Assembly: GCF_020873915.1 (NCBI RefSeq)
Contig: NZ_JAHWGP010000044.1
Location: 1 to 55,840, forward strand
Reading direction: 5' to 3'
Source of the DNA: Streptomyces sp. DH5
Lineage (GTDB): Bacteria > Actinomycetota > Actinomycetes > Streptomycetales > Streptomycetaceae
DNA: 55,840 nucleotides
Shown: piece by piece, positions 18,275 through 27,050 of the stretch
Position numbering within the stretch: the stretch's first letter is position 1
Layout: each line of letters begins with the position of its first letter
The notes under the pieces: model-generated
What the model saw: the letters and a program-made list of their open reading frames with translations, nothing else
The model's database searches: none
Told to the model about the DNA's origin: nothing
Program-made: the position numbers and the translations under genes

Positions 18275-19429
18275 TCACTCCCCCATCACGAGGCCGTCCT
18301 GCGCCGCGCCCCGGCTCAGCACCACGTCCCGGATCCGGTCGCGCACCGAAGCCACCTCGGCTCCCCGGGCGAGCGCCCGGTTGAGGTTGACGACCCGCCC
18401 GGCGTCCACGTCGAAGAACTGCGGGACGAACTCGGCGCGGGTCACCTCCCAGCGCCCGCCCTCGCGTCCGGGCGGAGCGAAGGTGAAGCGGCCCAGGGTG
18501 GACTGGTTGCCGCGGGGGTCCCGGGCACCCTCGTGGTTGGTCATCTCACCGGCGATCTGATCGCCCATGCCGTAGACCACCCAGGTGCCGTTGACCTTCT
18601 CGTACGCCTGCGGCACATGGGCGTGGGTGCCGAGGATCAGGTCGATGTCGGGGCGGCCGCCGGTGTTCGAGGCGGTGAGCGAACGGGCCAGTGCCGTCTG
18701 CCGCTCGTCGGGGGCGTCCTGCCACTCGGTACCCCAGTGCACGGAGACCACGACGACATCGGCTCCGGCCCCGCGTGCGGCCCGCGCGTCCTCGACGATC
18801 CGCGCCTCGTCGACCAGGGCGACCGCCCAGGGCCGGCCGGGCGGCATCGTCAGGCCGTTGGTGTCGTAGGTGTAGGCGAGGTGGGCGACGTGCGCCCCGC
18901 CCGCGCGCAGCATGGTCGGGGTGCGGGCTTCCTGTGCACTGCGCGCCGATCCGGCGTGCCGGACGCCCGCCCGGTCGAGGGCGTCGAGCGTGCGGCGGAT
19001 GCCGTCCGCGCCGTCGTCGAGGGTGTGGTTGGAGGCGGTGGAGCAGCCGTCGTAGCCGGTGGCGGCGAGGGCGTGGGCGATCTCGGGCGGGGACTTGAAG
19101 AGGGGATAGCCGGTGTAGTCGCCGTCGGTGCCGTAGACGGTCTCCATGTGGCACAGCGCGACGTCCGCGGGGGCGACGACGGAGCGGACGCCGGAGAGCA
19201 TCGGCCGGAAGTCGTACCCGGTACCGCCGGCGTCGAAGCGGGCGCGCTCGATGATCGAGGTGTGGGGCAGCACGTCGCCGGAGGCGACGAGGGTGAAGCC
19301 GGAGCGGCCCGACGCGGAGGGGGCCGGACGCCCCGGTTCCGGCGACCGGTGGTCGCGAGCCTGACATGCGGCCCCCGCGGCGAGGACCGCGGTCAGGACG
19401 AGGGCCACCTGCCGACTGCGTGCGATCAT
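18275..19429 (-). CDS. CapA-family lipoprotein (poly-gamma-glutamate/metallophosphatase-like)
   Basis: 384 residues. The signal peptide ends in lipobox LAAGAAC (Cys near 22). The PGA_cap/CapA metallophosphoesterase-like domain covers about 45-330, with VASGDVLPH at the start, DVALCHMETV, TASNHTLDDG, VSVHWGTEW and ILGTHAHVPQ as metal-site motifs. Related proteins take part in poly-gamma-glutamate synthesis or act as phosphatases. No capB/capC is nearby, so the substrate is open. The start is the ATG at 19429, with AGGTGGAG upstream; a GTG three bases earlier is also possible. Confidence 0.9.
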   Translation of the reverse strand: MIARSRQVALVLTAVLAAGAACQARDHRSPEPGRPAPSASGRSGFTLVASGDVLPHTSIIERARFDAGGTGYDFRPMLSGVRSVVAPADVALCHMETVYGTDGDYTGYPLFKSPPEIAHALAATGYDGCSTASNHTLDDGADGIRRTLDALDRAGVRHAGSARSAQEARTPTMLRAGGAHVAHLAYTYDTNGLTMPPGRPWAVALVDEARIVEDARAARGAGADVVVVSVHWGTEWQDAPDERQTALARSLTASNTGGRPDIDLILGTHAHVPQAYEKVNGTWVVYGMGDQIAGEMTNHEGARDPRGNQSTLGRFTFAPPGREGGRWEVTRAEFVPQFFDVDAGRVVNLNRALARGAEVASVRDRIRDVVLSRGAAQDGLVMGE

Positions 19430-19622
19430 CACTCCACCTCGCTGTAGTCGTATTTATGGATAAACAGGTAAGAAGCCACATCCGGCCGGTGGCTGTTCCG
19501 ACACGCCCTTTAGGCCGTCCGGCGTGCGCGAACGGCCGTCCCGACCGTTCGTCGAACCGTTCGTCGACGCGATCGACCGTCCGCCGCACGCTCCTGTGCA
19601 CGCCCTGTCCCCGGGGAGCACC

Positions 19623-20186
19623 GTGCGCTGGCATACGGCCATGACGGCCGGAATCACACTCACGAACGGGACGACCGCCGAGCACGAGCTCGCCGCACTG
19701 CAGCGCGAGCACGGCCGGCCCCTCTTCGCGCTGCTGCTCCGGCTCTGCGACGGCGACCGGCAGCGCGCGGAGGATCTGGTCCAGGAGACGCTGGTGCGCG
19801 CCTGGCAGCACCCCGAGGCCCTGCGCGCCGAGAACTTCGACTCCGTACGCCCCTGGCTGCTGACCGTGGGGCGGCGGCTCGCGATCGACGCGCGGCGGGC
19901 CCGGCAGGCCCGTCCGCCCGAGGTCGGGGACGCGGTGCTGGAGAACGCGCGGGTGATCTCCGACCACGCCGAGCGGGCCGCGGCGACGCTCGATGTCCGC
20001 GAGGCTGTGAAGACACTCACTCCGGAGCACCGTGAAGTCCTGGTGCTGGTGTACTTCCAGGGGGCGAGTGTGGCGGAAGCCGCGACGGCCCTCGGCATCC
20101 CTCCCGGTACCGTGAAGTCCCGCGCGTTCTACGCGCTGCGCGCCCTGCGCCGGGTGCTTCCCGGATACGCTTCCGACATGCGGTGA
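19623..20186 (+). CDS. ECF-type RNA polymerase sigma factor
   Basis: About 181-187 residues. Region 2 (LFALLLRLCDGDRQRAEDLVQETLVRAWQH) is followed by a linker and region 4 (LTPEHREVLVLVYFQGASVAEAATALGIPPGTVKSR), which recognises -35 elements. The start at GTG 19623 has GGGGAG four bases upstream; the alternative ATG is at 19641. An HxxxCxxC anti-sigma gene follows two genes downstream in the same direction. This suggests a membrane-independent or thin-anchored sigma/anti-sigma switch, with the intervening gene as a third partner. Confidence 0.92.
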   Translation: MRWHTAMTAGITLTNGTTAEHELAALQREHGRPLFALLLRLCDGDRQRAEDLVQETLVRAWQHPEALRAENFDSVRPWLLTVGRRLAIDARRARQARPPEVGDAVLENARVISDHAERAAATLDVREAVKTLTPEHREVLVLVYFQGASVAEAATALGIPPGTVKSRAFYALRALRRVLPGYASDMR

Positions 20187-20323
20187 AACCGACTGCCGAG
20201 TCAAACCTCCGTAAAGCGCCTTGCCGACGACCCCGGTTGAGTAATCGGCTGTCCCCATCCGTGTTCCGGACCGGGGGCCCGGGTTCGGGCGACGCGCACG
20301 CAACCGGAGGAAGGCAGGAAGGG

Positions 20324-20836
20324 ATGCTGCACAGAGGTCGAGAGAGCACGGACGGCACCGGTGACGGTGAACTCACCGTCCCCATGGCCTGGTTGTACGC
20401 CGAGTACATCGCCGACGAACTGCTGCGCAGCGGCGACCTCATGCCGCCGACGTCGTTCGAGTTCCGGGCCGGCCGGGACGCACTGGCACTGACCGTCTTC
20501 CTGTCCGACACCGAGGGCGAGCTGTCCGGCATCCGGGTGATCACCCAGCTGGAGACCTGGCTGTCGCTGACCGCGTACGACCAGCCCTGGCAGGAGTGGG
20601 TGCGGAGCCGCCTCGCCGACCTGGCCGGGGGCACGGCCGGCCGGGAGGTGCCGGATCCGGATCTGGACCTGGCCCGGGAGGCGTGGCGCTGGCTGCGGGA
20701 GACGGAGCTGCTGGCGCCGGACCTCAACGCGGTACCGGGCGGCGCGGCGGGCGGCGAGGACGAGGGACCCAAGGTGTGGACACCGGCCTGGCAGCTCGGG
20801 CTGCCGCTCGGCCACCTCGCCATCCACCTTTTCTGA
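20324..20836 (+). CDS. Protein of unknown function between sigma and anti-sigma genes
   Basis: 170 residues, mainly acidic and helical, with Trp-rich segments (PMAWLYAEYIADELLRSGDL, QLETWLSLTAYDQPWQEWV, EAWRWLRETELLAPD). It has no signal peptide or membrane helix and I recognise no family. A clear ribosome site (GGAAGGG) precedes the ATG. Its place between an ECF sigma factor and its likely anti-sigma factor suggests a regulatory or target role, but this is inference. Confidence 0.75.
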   Translation: MLHRGRESTDGTGDGELTVPMAWLYAEYIADELLRSGDLMPPTSFEFRAGRDALALTVFLSDTEGELSGIRVITQLETWLSLTAYDQPWQEWVRSRLADLAGGTAGREVPDPDLDLAREAWRWLRETELLAPDLNAVPGGAAGGEDEGPKVWTPAWQLGLPLGHLAIHLF

Positions 20837-20987
20837 GGTTCCCCGCAATCCGACCAATCCGCGGGCCGGAGGGCTCCGAATCCTTTGGTCACGATTCGGC
20901 ACGCGGCTTGAGTGATTCGGCCGGCTGGCGCGTACCGGTGGGAGCAAGGAGTAACCCCACCCGCACCCAACGGCACGAGGATTCGGC

Positions 20988-21650
20988 ATGAGGTCCCTGG
21001 AGAGGCATCGCGACGTCGGCGCCTACGCGCTCGGCGTGCTGGACGAGGCGGAGGCGTTCCGCTTCGAGGACCACCTCATGGAGTGCCCGAGCTGCGCCGT
21101 CCAGGTGACCGAATTCGGCCCTGCCGCACGTCAGTTGATGCTCTATCGGAGCGCGACCCCGCGTCCGGTGCACCCGCTGGCCAAGCCCGGACCCAGGATG
21201 CTGGACCGGCTCGTGTCCCAGGTGGCGGTCCACCACCGCACGGGGCGCCGGCGACTGCTGCTCGCGCTGGCCGCCTCACTGGTGATCGCGGTGTCCGCGC
21301 CGGCGGTCACGGTGATGGCGCGCGACGGCGGTGGCGGTGGTGACGGCGCCGTGAGCGTCGCGGCGACCGATGAGCGGTCGGGGGTGTGGGCGGAGGTGAC
21401 CACGCAGGACGAGGCATGGGGCAGCCACCTGCGGCTGAAGGTGAAGGACGGCGCGGGCCCCCGTGTCTGCCGTCTGGTGGTGATCGGCCGGAACGGCTCC
21501 GAGGAGACGGTGACCAGCTGGAACGTGGACCGTCACGACGCGCGCCCCAACACGGTGCGGAGCGGTTCGGCCATGCGCCCCGACGAGATCGCCCGCTACG
21601 AGGTGCGCACGGCGCGGGGCGAGCACCTGGTGACGCTGGAGCCCCGGTGA
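20988..21650 (+). CDS. Zinc-finger anti-sigma factor with one membrane segment
   Basis: 220 residues. The N-terminal ZAS-like domain carries His, Cys and Cys in FEDHLMECPSCAVQV (HxxxCxxC, residues about 27-37). A hydrophobic helix near 85-105 (LLLALAASLVIAVSAPAV) is followed by an extracytoplasmic domain ending in LVTLEPR. This is the usual one-helix, outward-sensing form of ZAS anti-sigma factors. The partner is the ECF sigma factor encoded 0.8 kb upstream on the same strand. The ATG is at 20988. Confidence 0.88.
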   Translation: MRSLERHRDVGAYALGVLDEAEAFRFEDHLMECPSCAVQVTEFGPAARQLMLYRSATPRPVHPLAKPGPRMLDRLVSQVAVHHRTGRRRLLLALAASLVIAVSAPAVTVMARDGGGGGDGAVSVAATDERSGVWAEVTTQDEAWGSHLRLKVKDGAGPRVCRLVVIGRNGSEETVTSWNVDRHDARPNTVRSGSAMRPDEIARYEVRTARGEHLVTLEPR

Positions 21651-21669
21651 CCTCCTGCCCCGGTGACTC

Positions 21670-22532
21670 TCACTTCAGCAGGCGGGAGAGCCTGCGGTCG
21701 GCCAGGGGCCTGCCACCGGTCTGGCAGGTGGGGCAGTACTGCAGCGAGGAGTCGCCGAAGGAGACCTCACGGATGGTGCGCCCGCACACCGGACAGGCCT
21801 CGCCGGTGCGGCCGTGGCCCCTGAGGCCGCTCTTCTTCTCGGTCTTCAGCCGCCCGGCCGCGCCCCCCTCGACCGTTCCACCGCCTCGGTGAGGGTGGTC
21901 CGCAGGGCCTCGTACAGCCGGGTGGTCTCCTCCCCGGTGAGGGAGCCGGCCGGCCTGTACGGGGACATGCGGGCCGCGTGCAGGATCTCGTCGCTGTAGG
22001 CGTTGCCGACGCCCGCGACGATGCCCTGGTCCCGCAGCGCGCCCTTGATGCGACGGCGTTCCCCGGCCAGCAGGTCCGCGAGCCGCCGTTCGTCGAAGTC
22101 GTCGGCCAGCGGGTCCGGGCCCAGCCGGGCGATGCCCGGGACCTCCCCGGGATCCGCCACGACGTACACCGCGAGCCGTTTCCGGGTGCCCGCCTCGGTC
22201 AGGTCGAAGCCCGCGCCGGTCTCCAGCGCGACCCGCAGCGCCGGCGGTCCCCTGCCCGGGCGGGGCGGTCCGCCGGGCAGCGGGTCCTTCCACCGCAGCC
22301 GGCCCGCGCGGGCCAGGTGGGTGACGACGTACGGCCCGCCGTCCGTCGCGAGGGCGAGGAACTTGCCGTACCGGCGCACGGCGGTCACCTCGCGGCCCTC
22401 GACCGCCGTGAGCGGCGGGTCGTAGGTCTTCAGGACGCTGATCGCCACGGGCAGCGCCCGGACGGCCTCGTGGCCGGTCAGGTGCCCGGAGAGGAAGTCC
22501 TTGAGCGCCTCGACCCCGGGGAGTTCCGGCAT
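21670..22532 (-). pseudogene. Fpg/Nei-family DNA glycosylase with a single-base frameshift
   Basis: The gene encodes an Fpg/Nei base-excision glycosylase in two frames. The first 228 codons (start 22532) give MPELPGVEALKDF, where Pro2 and Glu3 are the catalytic end, the H2TH region KGALRDQGIVAGVGNAYSDEIL, and a premature stop at 21846. The missing tail continues in the next frame: GRLKTEKKSGLRGHGR, then the zinc finger CPVCG...CPTCQTGG, stopping at 21670. Adding one base to the C6 run at 21863-21868 (G6 on the coding strand) joins them. It could be a true lesion, programmed slippage or a sequencing error. Without the zinc finger the enzyme should not bind DNA properly. Confidence 0.85.
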
Positions 22533-22559
22533 ACGTCAAGAGTGCCACCGCCCGTGGGG

Positions 22560-24656
22560 TCAGGCCGGTTCGTCGCCCCCGCCCACCACGAACTCGCCCC
22601 ACACGCACTTGCCGCCGCCCCGCGCCTCCACGCCCCACACGTCGGTGAGCATCTCGACCAGCAGCAGTCCCCTGCCGGAGACACCCGACTCACCGGCCTC
22701 GCGGCGGCGCGGCAGGGCGCTGGAGGAGTCCTCGACCTCCACGCGCAGGCGCCGGTCCTTGCCGGTGAGGACCCGGAGGGTGACGACGGCGGTGCCCTCG
22801 GTGTGCATCAGCACGTTGGTGATCATCTCGTCGGCCACCAGCTCGATCTCGTCGGCCCGGTCCCGCGCGCCCCAGGCGCCGACCGCCGTACGGATCACGC
22901 GGCGGGTCTCGGAGAGGGCCCGGGGGTCGCCGGGCGGCACGTACTGCTTGAGCCGGCCGCCGGAGCGCGGGCTGTCCAGGGCGCGCCGGCGCAGCAGGAG
23001 GAGCGCCACGTCGTCGTCACCGCCGCGTTCCTCGGCGACGTCGATCAGCCGGTCGGCGAGTTCGCGCACGTCGTCGGGGCCGACGGTGATGAGCGCGGCC
23101 AGGGTGTCCATGCCGTCGTCGAGATCGGCGCCGGGCTGTTCGACCAGTCCGTCGGTGCACAGCAGCAGGGTGTCGCCGGGGTCGAGCTCTATCGTGCCGA
23201 CCGGGTAGTCGAGCCCGCCGAACTCCGCGGACAGGCCGAGCGGCAACCCGCCGGGGACGGGAATCCGGTGGCAGGAGCCGTCGTTGCGGCGCACCAGCGG
23301 GTCGATGTGCCCGGCCCGCACCACCTGGAACACGCCGGTGGACAGGTCCGCCTCGGCGTAGAGGCAGGTCGCGGAGCGGTCGGTGTCCAGCTCGTCCAGG
23401 AAGACGGAGGCGCGGGCCATCACGGTGGCCGGCGGATGCCCCTCGGCGGCGTAGGCGCGCAGGACGATGCGCAGCTGGCCCATGACGGCGGCGGCGTGCG
23501 TGTCGTGACCCTGGACGTCGCCGATGACGGCACCGACCCGGCCGCCGGGCAGCGGGATCAGGTCGTACCAGTCGCCGCCGATGTCCCGGCCGAAGGTGCC
23601 GCCGATGGCGGCCGCGCGGTAGCGCACGGCGAGGTCGGCGCCGGGCACGCTGGGGATGGTGCGGGGCAGCATGGCCTGCTGCAGACCCTGGGCGAGGTCC
23701 ATCTCCTGCTCGTAGAACATCGCCCGCTGCAGGCTCTGCGCGATGCTGCTGCCCAGGGCGACCAGGATGTTGCGTTCCTCGGCGGAGAAGCCGTGCCGGT
23801 CGCTGTAGAGCAGGCCCATGGCGCCGATCGGGCGGCCCTGGACGATGAGCGGCAGATAGGCGGCCGAGGTGATGTTCAGGCCGGTGATGCCCTGCCAGAG
23901 CCTCGGGTAGCGCTCGGCGAACTCCTCCGGTGACTCGATGAAGCGCGGGCTCAGGGTCCGTACCGCCTCGCTCATCGGATACGGCTCGTCTATCCGGGTG
24001 ACGCGGGTGCCCTCGACGAAGCTGCCGTCGGGCCCCTCGGCGATGAGCCGGATCCGGCCCGCCTCGACCAGCCCCATCACGAGGCTGGTGGCGCCCAGAT
24101 GGGTGAGTCCGTGGGTGTCCTTGAGGGCGTCGATGACCTCCCGCACGGTGCGGGCGTGGGCGAGGGCCGCGGTGGCGAGCTGGACGATGTTGGTCTGGCG
24201 GCGGCGGGCGTCCTCCTGCGCTGCCTGCGCGCGCCGGGCCTCGGTGTCGCTCAGCTCCTGGGTGGCGTCCCGGACGATGCCGATGATGCGGTGGGGCCGG
24301 CCGGTCTCGTCCCGGCGGATGTAGCCCTGGGTGTGGGTCCAGCGCAGCACGCCGTCGCGGCGGCGGAGCCGGAAGTAGGCGCCGTAGTTCTCGCTGCCGT
24401 CCTTCAGCGCCTGCGAGACGGCCGCGTCCAGCCGCCTGGCCTCGCCCGGCGGTACCCGTTTCCCTAGGGTCTCGGGCCGGTCGTCGTACTCGTCGGGGCG
24501 CACGTCGAAGATCTCGTGCGCCAGCGCGTCCATCTGCATCACCCCGGCGTCCAGATCCCAGTCGAAGCTGCCCATGCGGTTGAGCACCAGGATCGGGTCC
24601 GGGTGGTCCGGCCAGTCGTCCGGGAGTGACAGGGGGCTCGCTCCCCGATCAGACAT
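22560..24656 (-). CDS. SpoIIE-type PP2C phosphatase with PAS, GAF and anti-sigma kinase domains
   Basis: 698 residues. PAS is at about 15-130, GAF at about 165-330, the SpoIIE/PP2C phosphatase at about 345-555 (RDIGGDWYDLIPL, GDVQGHDTHAA, LLCTDGLVEQPG), and an HATPase_c anti-sigma kinase-like domain at about 575-690 (ELVADEMITNVLMHTEG, then SGRGLLLVEML). This fusion is common in Streptomyces and probably both dephosphorylates an anti-anti-sigma factor and phosphorylates or binds its target. The start at 24656 (MSDRGASPLS) follows AAGGTGG. It is divergent from the downstream membrane protein gene; no STAS partner is adjacent. Confidence 0.93.
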   Translation of the reverse strand: MSDRGASPLSLPDDWPDHPDPILVLNRMGSFDWDLDAGVMQMDALAHEIFDVRPDEYDDRPETLGKRVPPGEARRLDAAVSQALKDGSENYGAYFRLRRRDGVLRWTHTQGYIRRDETGRPHRIIGIVRDATQELSDTEARRAQAAQEDARRRQTNIVQLATAALAHARTVREVIDALKDTHGLTHLGATSLVMGLVEAGRIRLIAEGPDGSFVEGTRVTRIDEPYPMSEAVRTLSPRFIESPEEFAERYPRLWQGITGLNITSAAYLPLIVQGRPIGAMGLLYSDRHGFSAEERNILVALGSSIAQSLQRAMFYEQEMDLAQGLQQAMLPRTIPSVPGADLAVRYRAAAIGGTFGRDIGGDWYDLIPLPGGRVGAVIGDVQGHDTHAAAVMGQLRIVLRAYAAEGHPPATVMARASVFLDELDTDRSATCLYAEADLSTGVFQVVRAGHIDPLVRRNDGSCHRIPVPGGLPLGLSAEFGGLDYPVGTIELDPGDTLLLCTDGLVEQPGADLDDGMDTLAALITVGPDDVRELADRLIDVAEERGGDDDVALLLLRRRALDSPRSGGRLKQYVPPGDPRALSETRRVIRTAVGAWGARDRADEIELVADEMITNVLMHTEGTAVVTLRVLTGKDRRLRVEVEDSSSALPRRREAGESGVSGRGLLLVEMLTDVWGVEARGGGKCVWGEFVVGGGDEPA

Positions 24657-24762
24657 GGGGCCACCTTGCCAGGATTCGCGCGATTCTTCGACCGCTGGGC
24701 CCACTTCCGCGTCCCTCTTCCCCGCGGGAATCCCGCCTCGCGGTGGTATACGGAGGAGGACA

Positions 24763-26223
24763 GTGGTCCGGGAGGGACGACGGCGGAGGGAGCGCGGGGC
24801 CGTGGAGTGGTTCACCGCATCCGACTACTGGCTGAGCCGGCTGGTCTTCCAGCGGGCGCTGGCCGGACTGTACCTGGTCGCGTTCCTGACGGCGGCGCTG
24901 CAGTTCCGTGCGCTGATCGGGGAGCGCGGGATGCTGCCGGTGCCGCGTCACGTGGAACGGGTGCCGTTCCGGCGGTCCCCCAGCCTGTTCCACTGGCACT
25001 ACTCGGACCGGTTCTTCGCGGGGTGCGCCTGGGCGGGCTGCGCGGTGTCGGCGGCGCTGCTCGCCGGGCTGGACTCGCTGCTTCCGCTGTGGGGCGGGAT
25101 GATGCTGTGGCTGGTGCCGTGGCTGCTGTACCTGTCGATCGTCAACGTGGGTCAGACCTGGTACTCGTTCGGCTGGGAGTCGCTGCTGCTCGAGGTCGGC
25201 TTCCTGACCGTGTTCCTCGGCAACGACGAGGTGGCGCCGCCGGTCGTGGTGCTGTTCCTGCTGCGGTGGATCCTGTTCCGGGTGGAGTTCGGCGCGGGCC
25301 TGATCAAGATGCGCGGTGACGCGTGCTGGCGGAAGCTGACCTGCCTGGACCACCACCACGAGACGCAGCCGATGCCGGGGCCGCTGAGCTGGTTCTTCCA
25401 CCATCTTCCGAAGCCGCTGCACCGGATGGAGGTCGCGGCGAACCATGTCACCCAGCTGGTCGTGCCGTTCCTGCTGTTCGCCCCGCAGCCGGTCGCCTCG
25501 GCCGCCGCCGCGCTGATGATCGTCACCCAGCTGTGGCTGGTGCTGTCCGGCAACTTCGCCTGGCTGAACTGGGTGACGATCGTGCTGGCCCTGCCGGTGA
25601 TCGCCTTCCCGTCCGACGCGCCCGCGGTGCCCGGCGCCCCGCTGTGGTTCGTGGTGGTCGTCCTCGCGGTGTCCGCACTGCTGCTGGGCCTGTCCTGGCA
25701 GCCGGTGCGCAACATGCTCTCCCGTCGCCAGGTGATGAACCGCTCCTTCGACCCGCTGCACCTGGTCAACACCTACGGGGCGTTCGGCAGCGTCAGCCGG
25801 GTCCGCTACGAGGTGGTCGTGGAGGGCACGGCGGACGAGGTGCCCCGGGAGGACGGCGACTGGCGGGAGTACGAGTTCAAGGGCAAGCCGGGCGATCCCC
25901 GGCGCTGGCCGCGCCAGTTCGCGCCGTACCACCTGCGGCTCGACTGGCTGATGTGGTTCGCCGCGCTGTCGCCGGCGTACGCGGGCCCGTGGTTCGGGGT
26001 GCTGGTGGAACGGCTGCTGGAGAACGACCGGGACACGCTGAAACTGCTGCGCCGCTCGCCGTTCCCCGCGGACGCCCCGCCCCGTCACGTCCGCGCCCGG
26101 CTCTTCCGCTACCGCTACACGACCTGGCGGGAGCTGCGGGAGACGGGCGCGTGCTGGCAGCGGACGTACGTGCGGGAGTTCCTTCCGCCGACCCGGCTGG
26201 CCCCGGCGGATCAGAGGCGGTAG
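24763..26223 (+). CDS. Lipase maturation factor family membrane protein
   Basis: About 486 residues with an N-terminal multi-pass membrane domain (several helices between about 20 and 330, e.g. LVFQRALAGLYLVAFLTAAL, LLPLWGGMMLWLVPWLLYL). Characteristic motifs are GWESLLLEVGFL and RVEFGAGLIKMRGD. A soluble C-terminal region has FAPYHLRLDWLMWFAAL and FRYRYTTW. Human LMF1 has the same motifs and matures lipases; the bacterial role is unproven. I chose the GTG at 24763 for the strong GGAGGAGG upstream; a GTG at 24802 (VEWFTASDYW) is possible. The 3' end overlaps the convergent lactonase gene by 13 bp. Confidence 0.86.
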   Translation: MVREGRRRRERGAVEWFTASDYWLSRLVFQRALAGLYLVAFLTAALQFRALIGERGMLPVPRHVERVPFRRSPSLFHWHYSDRFFAGCAWAGCAVSAALLAGLDSLLPLWGGMMLWLVPWLLYLSIVNVGQTWYSFGWESLLLEVGFLTVFLGNDEVAPPVVVLFLLRWILFRVEFGAGLIKMRGDACWRKLTCLDHHHETQPMPGPLSWFFHHLPKPLHRMEVAANHVTQLVVPFLLFAPQPVASAAAALMIVTQLWLVLSGNFAWLNWVTIVLALPVIAFPSDAPAVPGAPLWFVVVVLAVSALLLGLSWQPVRNMLSRRQVMNRSFDPLHLVNTYGAFGSVSRVRYEVVVEGTADEVPREDGDWREYEFKGKPGDPRRWPRQFAPYHLRLDWLMWFAALSPAYAGPWFGVLVERLLENDRDTLKLLRRSPFPADAPPRHVRARLFRYRYTTWRELRETGACWQRTYVREFLPPTRLAPADQRR

Positions 26224-27050
26224 GCACGGGTGGCGGTCGTGTCGAAGAGCTGACGGCGCTCCCGCGGGGAGAGGTGGAGGGTCAGTTCCCGGGCTGTGGC
26301 GAGGACGTCGCCGTACGCCGCCACCAGGGTGCACACCGGCCAGTCCGAGCCGAACATCAGCCGCCCGGGGCCGAAGGCGTCCAGCACCACGTCCGCGTAC
26401 GGCCTCAGGTCGCCGACCGTCCAGCCGTCCGGGTCGGCCTCGGTGACCAGGCCGGAGAGCTTGCACACGGTGTTGGGCAGCGCGGCCAGGGCGCGGACGG
26501 CGGACGCCCAGGGTTCGAGGGCGCCGGTGGCGACGGGCGGCTTGCCCAGGTGGTCCAGGACGAAGGTGAGCCGGGGCAGTGACGCGGCCGCCGCCGTGCA
26601 GGCGGGCAGTTGGTGCGGCAGGACGACGAGGTCGTAGGCCAGGCCCGCCTCGGCCACCGCGGCCAGTCCGCTCCGTACGTCCGGTCGCAGCAGCCACCCG
26701 GGGTCGGACTCGCCCTGGACCTGGTGCCGGATGCCCTTGAGGTACCGCCCGCCGGGCAGTTCCCGCAGCCGGGCCAGTTCGTCCGCGACGTCCGGGCGGG
26801 TGAGGTCGGTCCAGCCGACCACGCCGGCGATCAGGGGGTGCGCCTCGGCGAGGGCGAGGAGTTCGGGCGTCTCCTCGGCGGCGGTGACGGTCTGCACCAG
26901 GACGGTACGGCCGACACCGGCCGCACTCGCCTCGGGCGCGAGGTCGTCCATGCCGAAGTTCCGTCGCAGTGGCCGGAGTCCGGGGCCGGTGAGCCAGTCC
27001 TGGGGGCGGGCGGACAGGTCCCAGACGTGGTGGTGGGCGTCGACGGTCAC
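26211..27050 (-). CDS. L-fuconolactonase-like amidohydrolase
   Basis: 279 residues, amidohydrolase_2 family. It starts with the metal motif VDAHHHVWDL and ends with the FGSDWPVCT metal Asp motif, and LDHLGKPP lies between. The closest type is L-fucono-1,4(5)-lactonase, which opens the lactone made by L-fucose dehydrogenase. It is the last gene of the four-gene operon; its GTG overlaps the stop of the aldo/keto reductase (GTGA, 27047-27050). The exact sugar specificity (fucono-, galactono- or rhamnono-lactone) is inferred from the operon. Confidence 0.88.
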   Translation of the reverse strand: MTVDAHHHVWDLSARPQDWLTGPGLRPLRRNFGMDDLAPEASAAGVGRTVLVQTVTAAEETPELLALAEAHPLIAGVVGWTDLTRPDVADELARLRELPGGRYLKGIRHQVQGESDPGWLLRPDVRSGLAAVAEAGLAYDLVVLPHQLPACTAAAASLPRLTFVLDHLGKPPVATGALEPWASAVRALAALPNTVCKLSGLVTEADPDGWTVGDLRPYADVVLDAFGPGRLMFGSDWPVCTLVAAYGDVLATARELTLHLSPRERRQLFDTTATRAYRL

